A stretch of 64,000 nucleotides of DNA. Source: Sediminimonas qiaohouensis DSM 21189. GTDB lineage: Bacteria > Pseudomonadota > Alphaproteobacteria > Rhodobacterales > Rhodobacteraceae. How positions within the stretch are numbered: position 1 is the first letter of the stretch; the number at the start of each line of letters is the position of its first letter. The position numbers and the translations under genes are program-made. The notes beneath the pieces are model-generated. The model searched no databases and was not told the DNA's origin. It saw nothing but the letters and a program-made list of their open reading frames with translations. The stretch lies in assembly GCF_000423645.1 (NCBI RefSeq), contig NZ_AUIJ01000013.1, positions 1 to 64,000 of the forward strand, in the 5' to 3' direction. This document shows positions 1 through 9,158 of the stretch, in pieces.

Positions 1-228
1 GAAGCCTGTGGTCTGGCGTAGCGCCATGCCGAACAACACTTTCATCGTCAAGCATGTCTGGATAGCGGTGTCGCTGTAGGTCTGCTGCCGACCGCGCTTA
101 CCGGTCGGCGCAGCCTCCCAGATCATCTCCGGGTCAAACCAGACTGTCAGCGAGCCACGGCGCTTGAGCGCTTCGTTATAGGCCGGCCAGTTCCTGGTCT
201 TGTAGGTTGGGGGTGTGGGTCTGCTCAT
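1..228 (-). CDS. IS5-family transposase, N-terminal part (runs off the left edge)
   Basis: Reading on the minus strand from ATG 228, the 76 visible codons start MSRPTPPTYKTRNWPAYNEA and continue with WFDPEMIWEA, GRQQTYSDTAIQT and LFGMALRQTTGF. This is the N-terminal domain of IS5-family (IS903-like group) transposases. The DDE catalytic residues would lie beyond the left edge, so I cannot say whether the gene is intact. The frame is open through the visible part. A terminal inverted repeat lies just upstream of the start (274-291). Confidence 0.85.
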   Translation of the reverse strand, partial: MSRPTPPTYKTRNWPAYNEALKRRGSLTVWFDPEMIWEAAPTGKRGRQQTYSDTAIQTCLTMKVLFGMALRQTTGF

Positions 229-291
229 GTCGCCCAGCTACCACACTGGATTCGCGACATGAATCCCTCACGCGCTTTGTGCAACAGAGCC
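1..291 (-). mobile_element. End of an IS5-family insertion sequence
   Basis: The element includes the partial transposase (1-228) and ends at 291 with an inverted-repeat-like terminus, which reads GGCTCTGTTGCACAAAGC on the minus strand. That resembles the GGC(T/C)TTGTTG-type ends of the IS5/IS903 group. The other end and the target duplication are outside the window. The boundary at 291 is set by the terminus only. Confidence 0.75.
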
Positions 292-405
292 AACAAAATG
301 GGCAAATCCTAAGGGTCCGACGTGCACATCAACGATTAGCGTCATGCAGACCTGTCGCCTATGGGAAAGGGACAGGCGCCACCGTGAAGCGATGACGGCA
401 TCTCG

Positions 406-427
406 TTTCTGGGACGCGTCCCAGAAA
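406..427. repeat. Perfect 22-bp palindrome
   Basis: The sequence is a perfect inverted repeat: left arm TTTCTGGGACG, right arm its exact complement CGTCCCAGAAA. It is centred between 416 and 417 and followed by more A residues. As RNA it would give a 9-bp stem with a CGCG loop, but there is no U-tract on either strand, so it is not an obvious terminator. It lies in the non-coding gap between the IS end and tRNA-Pro. The rest of 292-447 shows no credible gene. Confidence 0.6.
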
Positions 428-447
428 AAAACACATCTTGCAAAACC

Positions 448-469
448 AAAGGGCCCCTCGGGGCCCTTT
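448..469. terminator. Rho-independent terminator beside tRNA-Pro
   Basis: AAAGGGCCC, loop CTCG, GGGCCCTTT forms a 9-bp stem. On the plus strand it is followed directly by further T residues. On the minus strand it lies 3' of tRNA-Pro and is followed by TTTGGTTTT. It most likely ends the tRNA transcript and may act in both directions. Confidence 0.75.
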
Positions 470-475
470 TTTATA

Positions 476-552
476 TGGTCGGAGTGAGAGGATTCGAACC
501 TCCGGCCCCTGCCTCCCGAAGACAGTGCTCTACCAGGCTGAGCTACACTCCG
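476..552 (-). tRNA. tRNA-Pro (anticodon CGG)
   Basis: The minus strand folds as a cloverleaf. Acceptor arm CGGAGTG (552-546) pairs with CACTCCG (486-480), and discriminator A plus CCA is encoded at 479-476. The D-arm has AGCTCAGCCTGGTAGAGC. The anticodon stem CTGTC/GGCAG encloses loop TTCGGGA, so the anticodon is CGG and reads CCG. The T-arm has the GGTTCGAATCC signature. A hairpin terminator follows at 448-469. Confidence 0.95.
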
Positions 553-631
553 ACCGTGGGAGGCGATTAAACCGGCTGATCGGCATTTGCAAGGGGGAAT
601 GGTCAGCTATTTACGCACCGCCCGCCGCGAT

Positions 632-1630
632 TCAGTAGCGGCGGTGGACGCGCTGCGCACTGACCAGCCGGCGCTTGCGTTGCCTCTCGCGCAGGAACAC
701 GAACAGGCCCGACCCGACGATCAGAACGATACCGGCCGTGACGGCCAGATCGGGCAAGTCCCCCCAGATGATCCAGCCCCAGAACACCGCGAGCGGCAGT
801 CCGACGTATTCGAACGGGGCGACGGTGGCCGCATCGGTAAGACGGTAGGCCTGGCTGAGAGAGTAACCGATCACCGCCGAGTTCAGGCCAAGCCCAAGGA
901 ACAGCCAGATATCGGTGCCCTGCGGCCAGACCCATTCGCGCAGCAGAAAGACAAGCGATGCGTTCTCGACCCCGTTTGCAAGGTGCCCGTCGCCCGCGAC
1001 AGCGTAAACGCCCAGCGACACGATCATGAATATGCCCTGGATATAGACAGCCATGGCCGACGCGCGGGTCGAGGCGCCCAGCTTGCGCGTAAGGATCTGG
1101 AACAGTGCATAGGTCAGCGCCGCCGCCACCGGCAACAGCAACACCGCGCGCGATACCTCGAGCGCGCCGGCGCTTTGCCAGGGCTTCATCATGATCACCA
1201 CGCCCATAAGGCCCACCACCACGGCGCCAAGGCGCATCGGCCCCACCTTTTCCCCCAGCATCGGGATCGACAGCAGCGTAATCATCAGCGGCGCAACGAA
1301 AAACAGGGCCGTCGCATCCGCCAGCGGCAGCACGGCAAGCGCGCCGAAAAAGGTCATGTTCGACAGCACGACCAACAGGCCGCGCGTCAGGTGCAGAAGC
1401 GGGCGCTTGGTGCGCAGGATCGCAAGGCCGCCTTCCATCTGAACCAGCATGAGCGAAAAGAAGATGCCGATACCTGAGCGGATGAACACCATCTGGTGCA
1501 AGGGGTAGCCGCCCGAAAGCTGCTTGATGAGCATGTCGTTGATCGAAATCGCGGTCACCCCGAGCAGCACGAAACCAATGCCAAGTGCGGGGTTGCCCGT
1601 CATGGGGCCGGGGGATGTCGGGGCGGTCAT
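632..1630 (-). CDS. EamA-type (DMT superfamily) transporter
   Basis: A 332-residue hydrophobic protein with ten predicted membrane segments in two EamA halves, the usual size for drug/metabolite exporters of the RhaT/EamA type. I start at ATG 1630 (MTAPTSPGPM) because AAAGGAACG lies about 7 nt upstream. An in-frame ATG 15 nt earlier would place that site inside the gene. The substrate cannot be told from sequence. The gene stands alone between tRNA-Pro and the divergent CoxG-like gene. Confidence 0.85.
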   Translation of the reverse strand: MTAPTSPGPMTGNPALGIGFVLLGVTAISINDMLIKQLSGGYPLHQMVFIRSGIGIFFSLMLVQMEGGLAILRTKRPLLHLTRGLLVVLSNMTFFGALAVLPLADATALFFVAPLMITLLSIPMLGEKVGPMRLGAVVVGLMGVVIMMKPWQSAGALEVSRAVLLLPVAAALTYALFQILTRKLGASTRASAMAVYIQGIFMIVSLGVYAVAGDGHLANGVENASLVFLLREWVWPQGTDIWLFLGLGLNSAVIGYSLSQAYRLTDAATVAPFEYVGLPLAVFWGWIIWGDLPDLAVTAGIVLIVGSGLFVFLRERQRKRRLVSAQRVHRRY

Positions 1631-1759
1631 GGGCGTTCCTTTCATCCGTGGCTAGCATCCCCTTTGCAGTTGAACCAGTCTGTTTGCGACACCTGCCTGC
1701 TTGGCGCGGCAGCGCCGTTGGGCTAGGCTAATGCCAAGGCGACGCGAAAGGATGACCCG

Positions 1760-2278
1760 ATGAAGATGACAGATGCCCGCGATATCAAGGCGGATCGTGC
1801 CACGGTGTGGGCCGCGCTGCTTAGTCCCGAGGTACTGAAGGAATGCGTTTCGGGGACGCAAGAGCTGACAGGTTCGCCCGAGGACGGGTTTCAGGCTGTC
1901 GTGACGCAGAAGGTCGGCCCGGTGAAGGCCACGTTCAAGGGCACCGTGACCCTGACCGAGATGGTCGAACCTGAAAGCCTGACCTTGTCGGGCGAGGGCA
2001 AGGGCGGCGCGGCGGGCTTTGCCAAGGGGGCCGCCGATGTCCGGCTGGAGGAAATCGAGGGCGGCACGCGCCTGCATTATGACGTGGATGCCAAGGTCGG
2101 CGGCAAGCTGGCGCAGCTTGGCAGCCGCCTGATCGATGGGTTCGCCAAGAAGATGGCCGATCAGTTCTTCACCCGGTTCCAGGAGGTGCTGGAAGCCCCC
2201 GAAGACGAAGAGGGTGCGCCGACCGATGAGCCGCCGGAAGCCAAGAAAAAGGGATGGTTGCACCGCCTGAGGGGGTGA
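1760..2278 (+). CDS. CoxG-like SRPBCC-fold protein
   Basis: The 172-residue product belongs to the carbon monoxide dehydrogenase subunit G (CoxG) family, a START/SRPBCC-type hydrophobic-ligand or membrane-associating fold. The N-terminus has the typical (D)I.A(D)RA.VWAAL..PEVL..C(V)(S)G, followed by the FKG(T)V and (L)SG(E)GKGG..GFAKG core and a charged C-terminal extension ending KKKGWLHRLRG. An AAAGGA site precedes the ATG. No CO dehydrogenase genes are nearby, so a CO-related role is not supported here. Confidence 0.8.
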   Translation: MKMTDARDIKADRATVWAALLSPEVLKECVSGTQELTGSPEDGFQAVVTQKVGPVKATFKGTVTLTEMVEPESLTLSGEGKGGAAGFAKGAADVRLEEIEGGTRLHYDVDAKVGGKLAQLGSRLIDGFAKKMADQFFTRFQEVLEAPEDEEGAPTDEPPEAKKKGWLHRLRG

Positions 2279-2380
2279 TCGCCCGCCACGTGTGCATGTG
2301 CGCAGGGTGCGCCCTGCGCGGCGGGGTCTTTCGCCGCGCCTGAGCCTGCCATATGGTCGGCCCGGCGAACAGGAGGGACC

Positions 2381-3313
2381 ATGCCAGCGATCGTTACCGT
2401 GGACAGTCTGGAAAAGACATATGCCGACGGGTTCAAGGCCCTGTCCGGCGTTTCATTGGATATTGAGCAGGGCGAGGTTCTGGCCCTGCTGGGGCCGAAC
2501 GGGGCAGGCAAGACCACGTTGATATCCACGATTTGCGGTCTGGTGCAGGCCACCGGCGGCAGCGTGCGGGTCGATGGCCACGACATCGTGACCGATTACC
2601 GCAAGGCGCGGGCGCTGATCGGTCTGGTCCCGCAGGAGATCACGCTGGAGCCGTTCGACAAGGTGATAAACTCGGTCCGGTTCTCGCGCGGATTGTTCGG
2701 AAAACCGCGCGACGAGGCGCATATCGAGAAAACGCTGCGCCAGCTTTCGCTGTGGGACAAGCGCAACTCGCGAATCATGGAATTGTCGGGCGGCATGAAG
2801 CGCCGCGTTCTGATCGCCAAGGCGTTGGCGCACGAGCCGCGCATCCTGTTCCTGGACGAGCCCACGGCCGGCGTCGATGTCGAGTTGCGCCGCGGCATGT
2901 GGGAAACCGTTGCCGGGCTGAAGAATGACGGCGTGACCATCATTCTAACCACCCATTACATCGAAGAGGCCGAGGCCATCGCCGATCGTGTCGGCGTGAT
3001 CAGCAAGGGCCGCATCCTGTTGGTCGAGGACAAGGACACGTTGATGAACCGGATGGGCCGCAAGCAATTGCGGATCGAATTACACGAGCCGGTTTCGGAA
3101 TTGCCCGATGGGCTGTCCGAGCACGATCTGGAACTGGTGGATGGCGGGGATGCGCTGATCTACACCTATGACACCACCGGCGCGCGCACCGGCATCACGC
3201 GGCTGCTGTCGGATCTGTCCGAGGCTGGCATCGTCCTTCGCGACATTCAAACAAGTCAAAGCAGCCTGGAAGAGATATTCGTCGGGCTTGTGCAAGAGGA
3301 GAACGCGGCATGA
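2381..3313 (+). CDS. ABC-2 type exporter, ATP-binding subunit
   Basis: 310-residue ATPase. Walker [10 protein letters not shown] is at residues 38-46, followed by Q-loop VPQE, signature LSGGMKRR, Walker B ILFLDEP and the H-loop TTHY. The C-terminal ~90 residues form the extension seen in YadG/CcmA-like drug or polysaccharide exporters. The stop overlaps the start of the permease gene by 4 bp (ATGA), so the pair forms one transporter. A GGAGGG site precedes the ATG. Substrate unknown. Confidence 0.9.
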   Translation: MPAIVTVDSLEKTYADGFKALSGVSLDIEQGEVLALLGPNGAGKTTLISTICGLVQATGGSVRVDGHDIVTDYRKARALIGLVPQEITLEPFDKVINSVRFSRGLFGKPRDEAHIEKTLRQLSLWDKRNSRIMELSGGMKRRVLIAKALAHEPRILFLDEPTAGVDVELRRGMWETVAGLKNDGVTIILTTHYIEEAEAIADRVGVISKGRILLVEDKDTLMNRMGRKQLRIELHEPVSELPDGLSEHDLELVDGGDALIYTYDTTGARTGITRLLSDLSEAGIVLRDIQTSQSSLEEIFVGLVQEENAA

Positions 3314-4080
3314 TGGGCCTCAACTGGCGCGGGGTCGCCGCGATCTACCGATTTGAAATGTCACGCTTCTTTCGCACGTTGCTGCAAAGCTTCGTGTCGC
3401 CGGTGATCTCGACATCGCTTTACTTCGTCGTGTTCGGTGCGGCCATCGGTAGCCGCATCGACGAGGTGGAAGGCGTCAGCTATGGCGCCTTCATCGTGCC
3501 GGGCCTGGTGATGTTGACGGTGATGACGCAGGCGATATCGAATGCCTCTTTCGGCATCTACTTTCCCAAGTTCATCGGCACGATTTACGAGCTGCTCTCG
3601 GCGCCGGTGAATTTCCTTGAAATCGTGCTGGGCTATGTTGGCGCTGCCGCGACCAAGTCGCTGTTCATCGGGACGGTCATCATGGTGACGGCCTCGCTGT
3701 TCGTGGACATGCAGGTGTTGCATCCGCTCTCGATGCTCGCGTTTCTGCTGCTGACCTGCGTGTCGTTTGCCCTGTTCGGGTTCATCATCGGGATATGGGC
3801 CGAGAATTTCGAGCAACTGCAACTGGTGCCGCTGTTGATCGTGACGCCGCTGGTGTTTTTGGGGGGGTCTTTCTACTCCATTTCGATGCTGCCGCCGGTC
3901 TGGCAGTGGATCACCATGTTCAATCCGGTGGTTTACCTGATCTCGGGGTTCCGGTGGTCGTTCTACGGCGTGGCGGACGTGCCGATCGTATCAAGCCTTC
4001 TGGCGATCGGGCTGTTTCTGGGCCTGTGTCTTGGCGCGGTCTGGTGGATCTTTCGCAGCGGCTGGCGCCTTCGTCCGTAG
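3310..4080 (+). CDS. ABC-2 type exporter, permease subunit
   Basis: 256-residue membrane protein of the ABC-2 (YadH/NodJ-like) family with about six membrane segments. The central region contains the characteristic (L)SAPV(N) stretch after the second helix, and the C-terminal half has FNP(V)(V)YLISGFR(W). It starts within the stop codon of the ATPase gene (ATGA overlap). Together the two genes encode a half-size exporter likely to act as (ATPase)2(permease)2. Confidence 0.9.
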   Translation: MMGLNWRGVAAIYRFEMSRFFRTLLQSFVSPVISTSLYFVVFGAAIGSRIDEVEGVSYGAFIVPGLVMLTVMTQAISNASFGIYFPKFIGTIYELLSAPVNFLEIVLGYVGAAATKSLFIGTVIMVTASLFVDMQVLHPLSMLAFLLLTCVSFALFGFIIGIWAENFEQLQLVPLLIVTPLVFLGGSFYSISMLPPVWQWITMFNPVVYLISGFRWSFYGVADVPIVSSLLAIGLFLGLCLGAVWWIFRSGWRLRP

Positions 4081-4166
4081 GGCTGTTGTTGTTTTTGTGC
4101 CGCCGTGGAGGTTCATTGCGGGGCTGAGCCTTGTTTGTCTCCCATCGGCCATCTACATCCGGTGGC

Positions 4167-4964
4167 ATGAAACGATTTATCCCATTCGTCCAGGGCCCGC
4201 CCGTGGTCGCGGTGATCCGGTTAACCGGCAGCATCGGCCTTGGCGGACGCGCAGCGCTTAGTGACAATGCCTTGCGCCCGGTGATCGAGCGGGCTTTTCG
4301 GCGCGGCAAGCCCAAGGCGGTGGCGCTGGTTATCAATTCACCCGGCGGCTCGCCCGTGCAATCGGCGCTGATCGCGGCACGCATCAGGGGGCTGGCCGAA
4401 AAGCACAAGTTGCCCGTGCATGCTTTTGTCGAAGATGTGGCCGCTTCTGGCGGTTATTGGCTGGCTGCCGCGGCGGATGACATATGGGCCGATGCAGGCT
4501 CGATCGTTGGTTCGATCGGGGTGATCTCGGCGGGGTTCGGCGCGCATGACCTGATCGAGCGTTATGGCATCGAGCGGCGCGTGTTCACCTCCGCGAAATC
4601 CAAAAGCATCCTCGATCCGTTCCTTCCCCAGAAGGAAGAGGATGTCGAGATCCTCAAGGGGCTTCTGGAGGAGATGCATAGCGGCTTCGTCTCCTACGTG
4701 CAGCAACGCCGCGGTGACAAGCTGAGCGATGACGAAGACCTGTTCAGCGGGCGCTTCTGGCTGGGTGGCACGGCGCGTGAGCTGGGCCTAATTGATGGCA
4801 TCGCCCATCCCGAGGATAAGCTGAGAGAGCTTTATGGCGACAAGTCGGTTTTCCTGCGCTACGGGCCGCGGCGCGGCTTGATGCAACGGCTGAGTGCCTC
4901 CGTGGTCACCGATGTCATGGCTGATGTGGAGGACCGTGCGTCATTCGCGCGGTACGGGCTGTAA
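4167..4964 (+). CDS. S49-family (SppA/SohB-like) serine peptidase
   Basis: Short 265-residue member of peptidase family S49, the signal peptide peptidase/protease IV group. The catalytic Ser is S94 in EDVAASGGYW and the general-base Lys is in TSAKSKSILDPF (K144 or K146). The (I)NSPGGS loop at about 57-62 and (G)SIGVI at 115-120 are family hallmarks. I start at ATG 4167 (MKRFIPF). An upstream TTG at 4131 is possible but unlikely. No clear signal peptide is seen. Confidence 0.9.
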   Translation: MKRFIPFVQGPPVVAVIRLTGSIGLGGRAALSDNALRPVIERAFRRGKPKAVALVINSPGGSPVQSALIAARIRGLAEKHKLPVHAFVEDVAASGGYWLAAAADDIWADAGSIVGSIGVISAGFGAHDLIERYGIERRVFTSAKSKSILDPFLPQKEEDVEILKGLLEEMHSGFVSYVQQRRGDKLSDDEDLFSGRFWLGGTARELGLIDGIAHPEDKLRELYGDKSVFLRYGPRRGLMQRLSASVVTDVMADVEDRASFARYGL

Positions 4965-4965
4965 C

Positions 4966-5133
4966 TTGATCCTCAAGATTGTCACCCTCTTTTTGATCGC
5001 CATCGGCGTGCTTGCCATGTTCGGCAAGCTACGGATGCCCGGTGCCCGGCGGTTGCGCGATGCGCGGTGCCCTGATTGCGGACGGCTACGGATCGGAAAG
5101 GGGCCGTGCCCCTGCAAGAAGAAGGACGGCTAA
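4966..5133 (+). CDS. Small membrane-anchored protein with a C-terminal CxxC...CxC motif
   Basis: A 55-residue frame starting at TTG 4966, 1 bp after the S49 stop and ending 3 bp before the antiporter gene. It has an N-terminal hydrophobic helix (ILKIVTLFLIAIGVLAMFG) and then a basic tail with CPDCG and CPCKKK, which could form a small zinc ribbon. Spacing inside the operon and the conserved-looking cysteines argue that it is real. The start codon is uncertain and the function unknown. Confidence 0.6.
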   Translation: MILKIVTLFLIAIGVLAMFGKLRMPGARRLRDARCPDCGRLRIGKGPCPCKKKDG

Positions 5134-5136
5134 GGC

Positions 5137-6105
5137 ATGGTTTGGGTGTTGGCAGGGCTGGGCCTGTTGATCTTGCTGCTGGCCGGCGATGCGCTGGTGC
5201 GCGGGGCTGTCAACGTCAGCTTGCGATTGGGCGTGCCGGCGCTGATCGTCAGCCTGACAATCGTGGCATTCGGCACATCCGCGCCCGAGATGCTGATTTC
5301 CGTGCAGGCCGCGCTCAGGGGGGTGCCGGGCATCGCCATGGGTAATGTCGTGGGCTCGAACACCGCCAATATCCTGTTGGTGCTGGGTATTCCCGCCATG
5401 CTTGCGACGATGCACACAGGGGAATGCGAGACGCGCAAGAATTACATCTTCATGATCCTGGCATCGGCACTGTTCATCGGGCTCGCGTTTGTTGGTCCGT
5501 TCACGGCGATAAGCGGCATGGTGCTGTTGCTGGCCCTGACCATGATCCTTGTCTTTGCCTTTTTCGATGCCCGCAGCCATCGCCGCGCCGAGGCCAGTGC
5601 ACGCGAGCAGGCCATGGCCGAAGAGTTCCTGGAAGAGCTGGAAGGCGCCGACCCCGACATGCCGTGGTGGCGGATCGTGCTCTACCTGGTGCTTGGGCTG
5701 ATCGGGCTGCCGCTTGGCGCCGATATTCTGGTGGATAGCGCAGTCGTGATCGCCCGGACCTTCGGTCTGAGCGAAAGCGTGATCGGCTTGACCATGGTCG
5801 CGGTTGGTACGTCGCTGCCCGAGCTGGCGACAACGGTGATGGCAGCCCTGCGGCGCGAGGCGGACGTGGCCTTGGGCAATGTGATCGGCTCCAACATGTT
5901 TAACCTGTTGGCAATCATCGGTGTCGCATCGCTGGTTAGTCCGATCCCGGTGGATGCGGAGCTGCTGAGGTTCGATCTGTGGGTCATGCTGGGCGCATCG
6001 CTGTTGCTGGCGCCGTTCGTTTTCTTTCGGTGGAATCTCTCGTTTGTATGGGGCGTGATCTTGACCGGGCTGTATCTGGTCTATGTCTGGATCGTGCTAC
6101 ACTGA
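5137..6105 (+). CDS. Calcium/sodium antiporter (CaCA family, YrbG-like)
   Basis: 322-residue integral membrane protein with two homologous Na_Ca_ex halves of opposite orientation. The alpha-repeat ion-binding motifs are visible in both halves: GTSAPEML with GNVVGSNTANILLVLG, and GTSLPELATT with GNVIGSNMFNLLAIIG. About ten membrane segments with an acidic cytoplasmic loop (EEFLEELEGADPD) between the halves. It sits 3 bp after the small CxxC protein gene. Confidence 0.92.
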   Translation: MVWVLAGLGLLILLLAGDALVRGAVNVSLRLGVPALIVSLTIVAFGTSAPEMLISVQAALRGVPGIAMGNVVGSNTANILLVLGIPAMLATMHTGECETRKNYIFMILASALFIGLAFVGPFTAISGMVLLLALTMILVFAFFDARSHRRAEASAREQAMAEEFLEELEGADPDMPWWRIVLYLVLGLIGLPLGADILVDSAVVIARTFGLSESVIGLTMVAVGTSLPELATTVMAALRREADVALGNVIGSNMFNLLAIIGVASLVSPIPVDAELLRFDLWVMLGASLLLAPFVFFRWNLSFVWGVILTGLYLVYVWIVLH

Positions 6106-6129
6106 ACTGGCTGATCGGAAGGGGATACC

Positions 6130-6909
6130 ATGACGCGCGCACTGGTCACCGGGGCAGGCAAACGGCTGGGCCGTCAGATGGCGCTGTACCTGGCGCACCG
6201 CGGCTATGACGTCGCCGTTCACTATGGCTCGTCGGAACACGAGGCGGCCGCAGTTGCCGGGGAAATTCGTGCGGTTGGACGCAAGGCGTGCGTGTTGCAG
6301 GCTGATCTTCTGCGTGAGGAAGAGGTGACGCGCCTCGTGCCTGCCGCGTCCGAGGCGCTTGGCGGTCCGATCACCTGCTTGGTGAACAACGCGTCGATTT
6401 TTGAGCATGACACGATCGAAACCGCGTCGCGCGAAAGCTGGGACCGGCATTTCGAATCGAACCTGCGCGCGCCCTTCGTTCTGACGCAGGCGGTGGCGCG
6501 GGACATTCCCGCGCCGGACACGGATACCCTGGGCGAGCCGCTGGCGCGCGGGCTGGTGGTGAACATGGTGGATCAGCGGGTGCGTAAGCTGACACCGGAA
6601 TTCATGAGCTACACGCTGGCCAAGATGGGGCTGTGGGCCTTTACCCGGACCGCCGCGCAGGCACTCGCGCCAAAGTTGCGCGTCAACGCCATCGGACCGG
6701 GCCCGACATTGCAGGGCACACGCCAGAGCGATAGCCATTTTCAGCGGCAGCGCGACGCCACTGTTTTGGGGCGCGGGGCGAACCCTGCGGATATCACGGC
6801 GGCCCTTGGCTATTTCCTGGACGCGCCTTCTGTGACGGGTCAGTTGCTTTGTGTGGACGGGGGGCAGCACCTTGGTTGGCAGACGCCCGATGTCCTTGGC
6901 ACCGAGTGA
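6130..6909 (+). CDS. SDR-family oxidoreductase, FolM/pteridine-reductase-like
   Basis: 259-residue short-chain dehydrogenase. The NADP-binding motif is TGAGKRLG at residues 7-14, with NNAS and the active-site SYTLAKMG (Tyr and Lys). NMVDQR replaces the usual Ser-containing strand, as in pteridine reductases and FolM. That suggests a role in reducing dihydropteridines (folate or molybdopterin-type cofactor metabolism). A moaD/moaE pair follows downstream in the same direction. The assignment to pteridines is by motif similarity only. Confidence 0.8.
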   Translation: MTRALVTGAGKRLGRQMALYLAHRGYDVAVHYGSSEHEAAAVAGEIRAVGRKACVLQADLLREEEVTRLVPAASEALGGPITCLVNNASIFEHDTIETASRESWDRHFESNLRAPFVLTQAVARDIPAPDTDTLGEPLARGLVVNMVDQRVRKLTPEFMSYTLAKMGLWAFTRTAAQALAPKLRVNAIGPGPTLQGTRQSDSHFQRQRDATVLGRGANPADITAALGYFLDAPSVTGQLLCVDGGQHLGWQTPDVLGTE

Positions 6910-7204
6910 TAGCCGCCGGGGCGTTCAGAGTTTTGCACTGCATCGCGGCACGTAAAAAATCCGTTACAAAAACGTCAATGTTTTCAGTATTTTGCCGAGA
7001 GTTAAAAAAATTACCTCCTAATATCAACTGCTTGCAATACTGCCTATTTTTTGTGCAAGCTGAGGAACTGCACTGAATGCAACGGAAATTTTGGCTTCGT
7101 CAAATCTTGTCACCAGAGTTATCCACAGAAACCGTGGACAGCTTTACCCTTGTTTGTACCGCCGAAAGATTGCAGGACACGGCAGAGAATCGTATTTCCT
7201 TCCC
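6910..7204. other. AT-rich intergenic region with a consensus DnaA box
   Basis: A 295-bp gap upstream of uvrC. Positions about 6950-7090 are markedly AT-rich for this window. An exact consensus DnaA-box 9-mer TTATCCACA lies at 7119-7127. No credible gene is present; the in-frame upstream extension of uvrC (from TTG 7091) passes through this sequence and lacks family similarity. The uvrC promoter is probably here. Confidence 0.5.
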
Positions 7205-9082
7205 ATGACCGCACCCAATGATCCCAAAACGCCTGCCCCCCCGACCGGGCACGAGGTGATACAAGGCTACCTGCGCACATTGGACGCGTCTCCGGGTGTG
7301 TATCGGATGCTGGATGCCCAGGCGCGGGTTCTCTACGTCGGCAAGGCGCGCAACCTGCGCGCGCGAGTGAGCAATTATGCCCGTCCCTCGGGTCATTCGG
7401 CGCGGATCGCGCGGATGATCTCGGAAACCGCGTCGATGATGTTTCTGACCACGCGCACCGAGACCGAGGCGCTGCTGCTTGAGCAGAACCTGATCAAGCA
7501 ACTCAAGCCGCATTACAACGTGCTGCTGCGCGACGACAAATCCTTTCCCAACATCCTGCTGACCAAGGATCACCCGTTCCCGCAGATCCGCAAGCATCGC
7601 GGCGCCAAGAAGGAAAAGGGCAGCTACTTTGGCCCCTTCGCCAGCGCCGGCGCGGTGAACCGCACGCTCAACCAGTTGCAGAAGGTGTTCCAGCTTCGAA
7701 ATTGCACGGATTCGATGTTCGCCAGTCGCACGCGGCCCTGTCTGCTCTACCAGATCAAGCGCTGTTCGGGGCCCTGCGTGGGCAAGATCTCGCAGGAAGA
7801 TTACGCCGCTTCCGTGCGCGATGCCGAGCGGTTCTTGTCCGGGCGCTCGACCGGGATACAGGGAAAGCTGGCGAAGGAAATGCAGGCGGCCTCGGACGCG
7901 ATGGAATTCGAGCGCGCCGCCGCCCTGCGCGACCGTATCCGCGCGCTGACGCAGGTGCAGACGGCGCAGGGGATCAACCCCCGCACGGTGAGCGAGGCGG
8001 ATATCATCGCCCTGCACATGCAAGGCGGGCAGGCCTGCGTGCAGGTGTTCTTCATTCGCGCGGGGCAGAATTGGGGCAACCGCGATTTCTATCCGCGCGT
8101 CGGCGCCGATATCGAGGCGGCCGAGGTGCTGGAGGCGTTCATCGGGCAGTTCTACGACGGCAAGGAGCCGCCGCGCCAATTGCTGTTGTCGCACCCGATC
8201 GAGAATGCCGACCTTATGGCGCAGGCGTTGACCGAAAAGCTGGGTCGCAAGGTGGAAATCCTCGTGCCCAAGCGCGGTGAAAAGGCCGAGCTGATCGAGG
8301 GCGCGACCCGCAACGCGCGCGAATCCCTGGCCCGCCGCATGGCCGAAAGCGCCACGCAGGCGCGCCTGCTCAAGGGTATCGCCGAAGCGTTTGACCTGGA
8401 TGCCCCGCCCGAGCGGATCGAGGTCTACGACAACTCGCACATCCAGGGCAGCAATGCCGTGGGTGCGATGATCGTGGCCGGGCCGGACGGGTTCATGAAG
8501 AATCAGTATCGCAAGTTCAACATCCGCGGCGATGACCTGACGCCGGGCGACGACTTCGGCATGATGAAAGAGGTGCTGCACCGCCGGTTCAAACGCCTGC
8601 TGAAGGAAGACCCGGATCGCGACAAGGGGCTGTGGCCCGACCTGCTGCTGATCGACGGCGGCGCCGGGCAGGTCAGCGCGGTCGCGCAGATCATGGCCGA
8701 ACACGGGGTAGAGGATATCCCGATGGTGGGCGTGGCCAAGGGCATAGACCGCGACCATGGCAAAGAGGAGTTCCACCGCCCCGGTCAGCGCCCCTTTGCA
8801 TTGCAGCGCAATGATCCGGTGCTCTATTTCGTTCAGCGGATGCGCGACGAGGCGCACCGCTTTGCCATCGGCACGCACCGGGCCAAGCGCGCCAAATCGG
8901 TCGGCGCGACACCGCTGGACGAGGTGCCGGGCGTCGGTGCCGCGCGCAAGCGGGCGCTGTTGGCGCATTTCGGGTCCGCCAAGGCGGTAAGTCGTGCAAA
9001 CCTGGCGGATCTCAAGGCGGTCGAGGGGGTCTCGGACGGGTTGGCCGAAACAATTTATGGGTTCTTCCATGAGAAAGGTTAA
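7205..9082 (+). CDS. uvrC: UvrABC system protein C (excinuclease subunit C)
   Basis: 625-residue nucleotide-excision-repair nuclease that makes the 3' and 5' incisions. The N-terminal GIY-YIG domain contains (P)GVYRMLD and [12 protein letters not shown] central cysteine-containing region (KRCSGPCVG) is followed by a UVR motif ([14 protein letters not shown]), the RNase H-like UvrC domain ([18 protein letters not shown]) and C-terminal helix-hairpin-helix repeats ([13 protein letters not shown]). I start at ATG 7205, where family similarity begins. Confidence 0.97.
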   Translation: MTAPNDPKTPAPPTGHEVIQGYLRTLDASPGVYRMLDAQARVLYVGKARNLRARVSNYARPSGHSARIARMISETASMMFLTTRTETEALLLEQNLIKQLKPHYNVLLRDDKSFPNILLTKDHPFPQIRKHRGAKKEKGSYFGPFASAGAVNRTLNQLQKVFQLRNCTDSMFASRTRPCLLYQIKRCSGPCVGKISQEDYAASVRDAERFLSGRSTGIQGKLAKEMQAASDAMEFERAAALRDRIRALTQVQTAQGINPRTVSEADIIALHMQGGQACVQVFFIRAGQNWGNRDFYPRVGADIEAAEVLEAFIGQFYDGKEPPRQLLLSHPIENADLMAQALTEKLGRKVEILVPKRGEKAELIEGATRNARESLARRMAESATQARLLKGIAEAFDLDAPPERIEVYDNSHIQGSNAVGAMIVAGPDGFMKNQYRKFNIRGDDLTPGDDFGMMKEVLHRRFKRLLKEDPDRDKGLWPDLLLIDGGAGQVSAVAQIMAEHGVEDIPMVGVAKGIDRDHGKEEFHRPGQRPFALQRNDPVLYFVQRMRDEAHRFAIGTHRAKRAKSVGATPLDEVPGVGAARKRALLAHFGSAKAVSRANLADLKAVEGVSDGLAETIYGFFHEKG

Positions 9083-9158
9083 TCCCACGCCCCATGACGG
9101 CGGCGCTACGTGGCAGGAACGTCTTTCCAGTCCATCCGAGACAGGCTAGGAATGGCGC

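Noticed and set aside
1-600. Genomic-island attachment site at tRNA-Pro
   Set aside because: No duplicated tRNA 3' end or integrase was seen in the window.
6950-7130. Replication origin before uvrC
   Set aside because: Only one consensus DnaA box and no neighbouring dnaA/hemE/parAB-type genes; not enough for an origin.
7100-9088. Long open frame antisense to uvrC (about 660 codons)
   Set aside because: It is a high-GC shadow of uvrC; the antisense product has no recognisable motifs and uvrC is complete.
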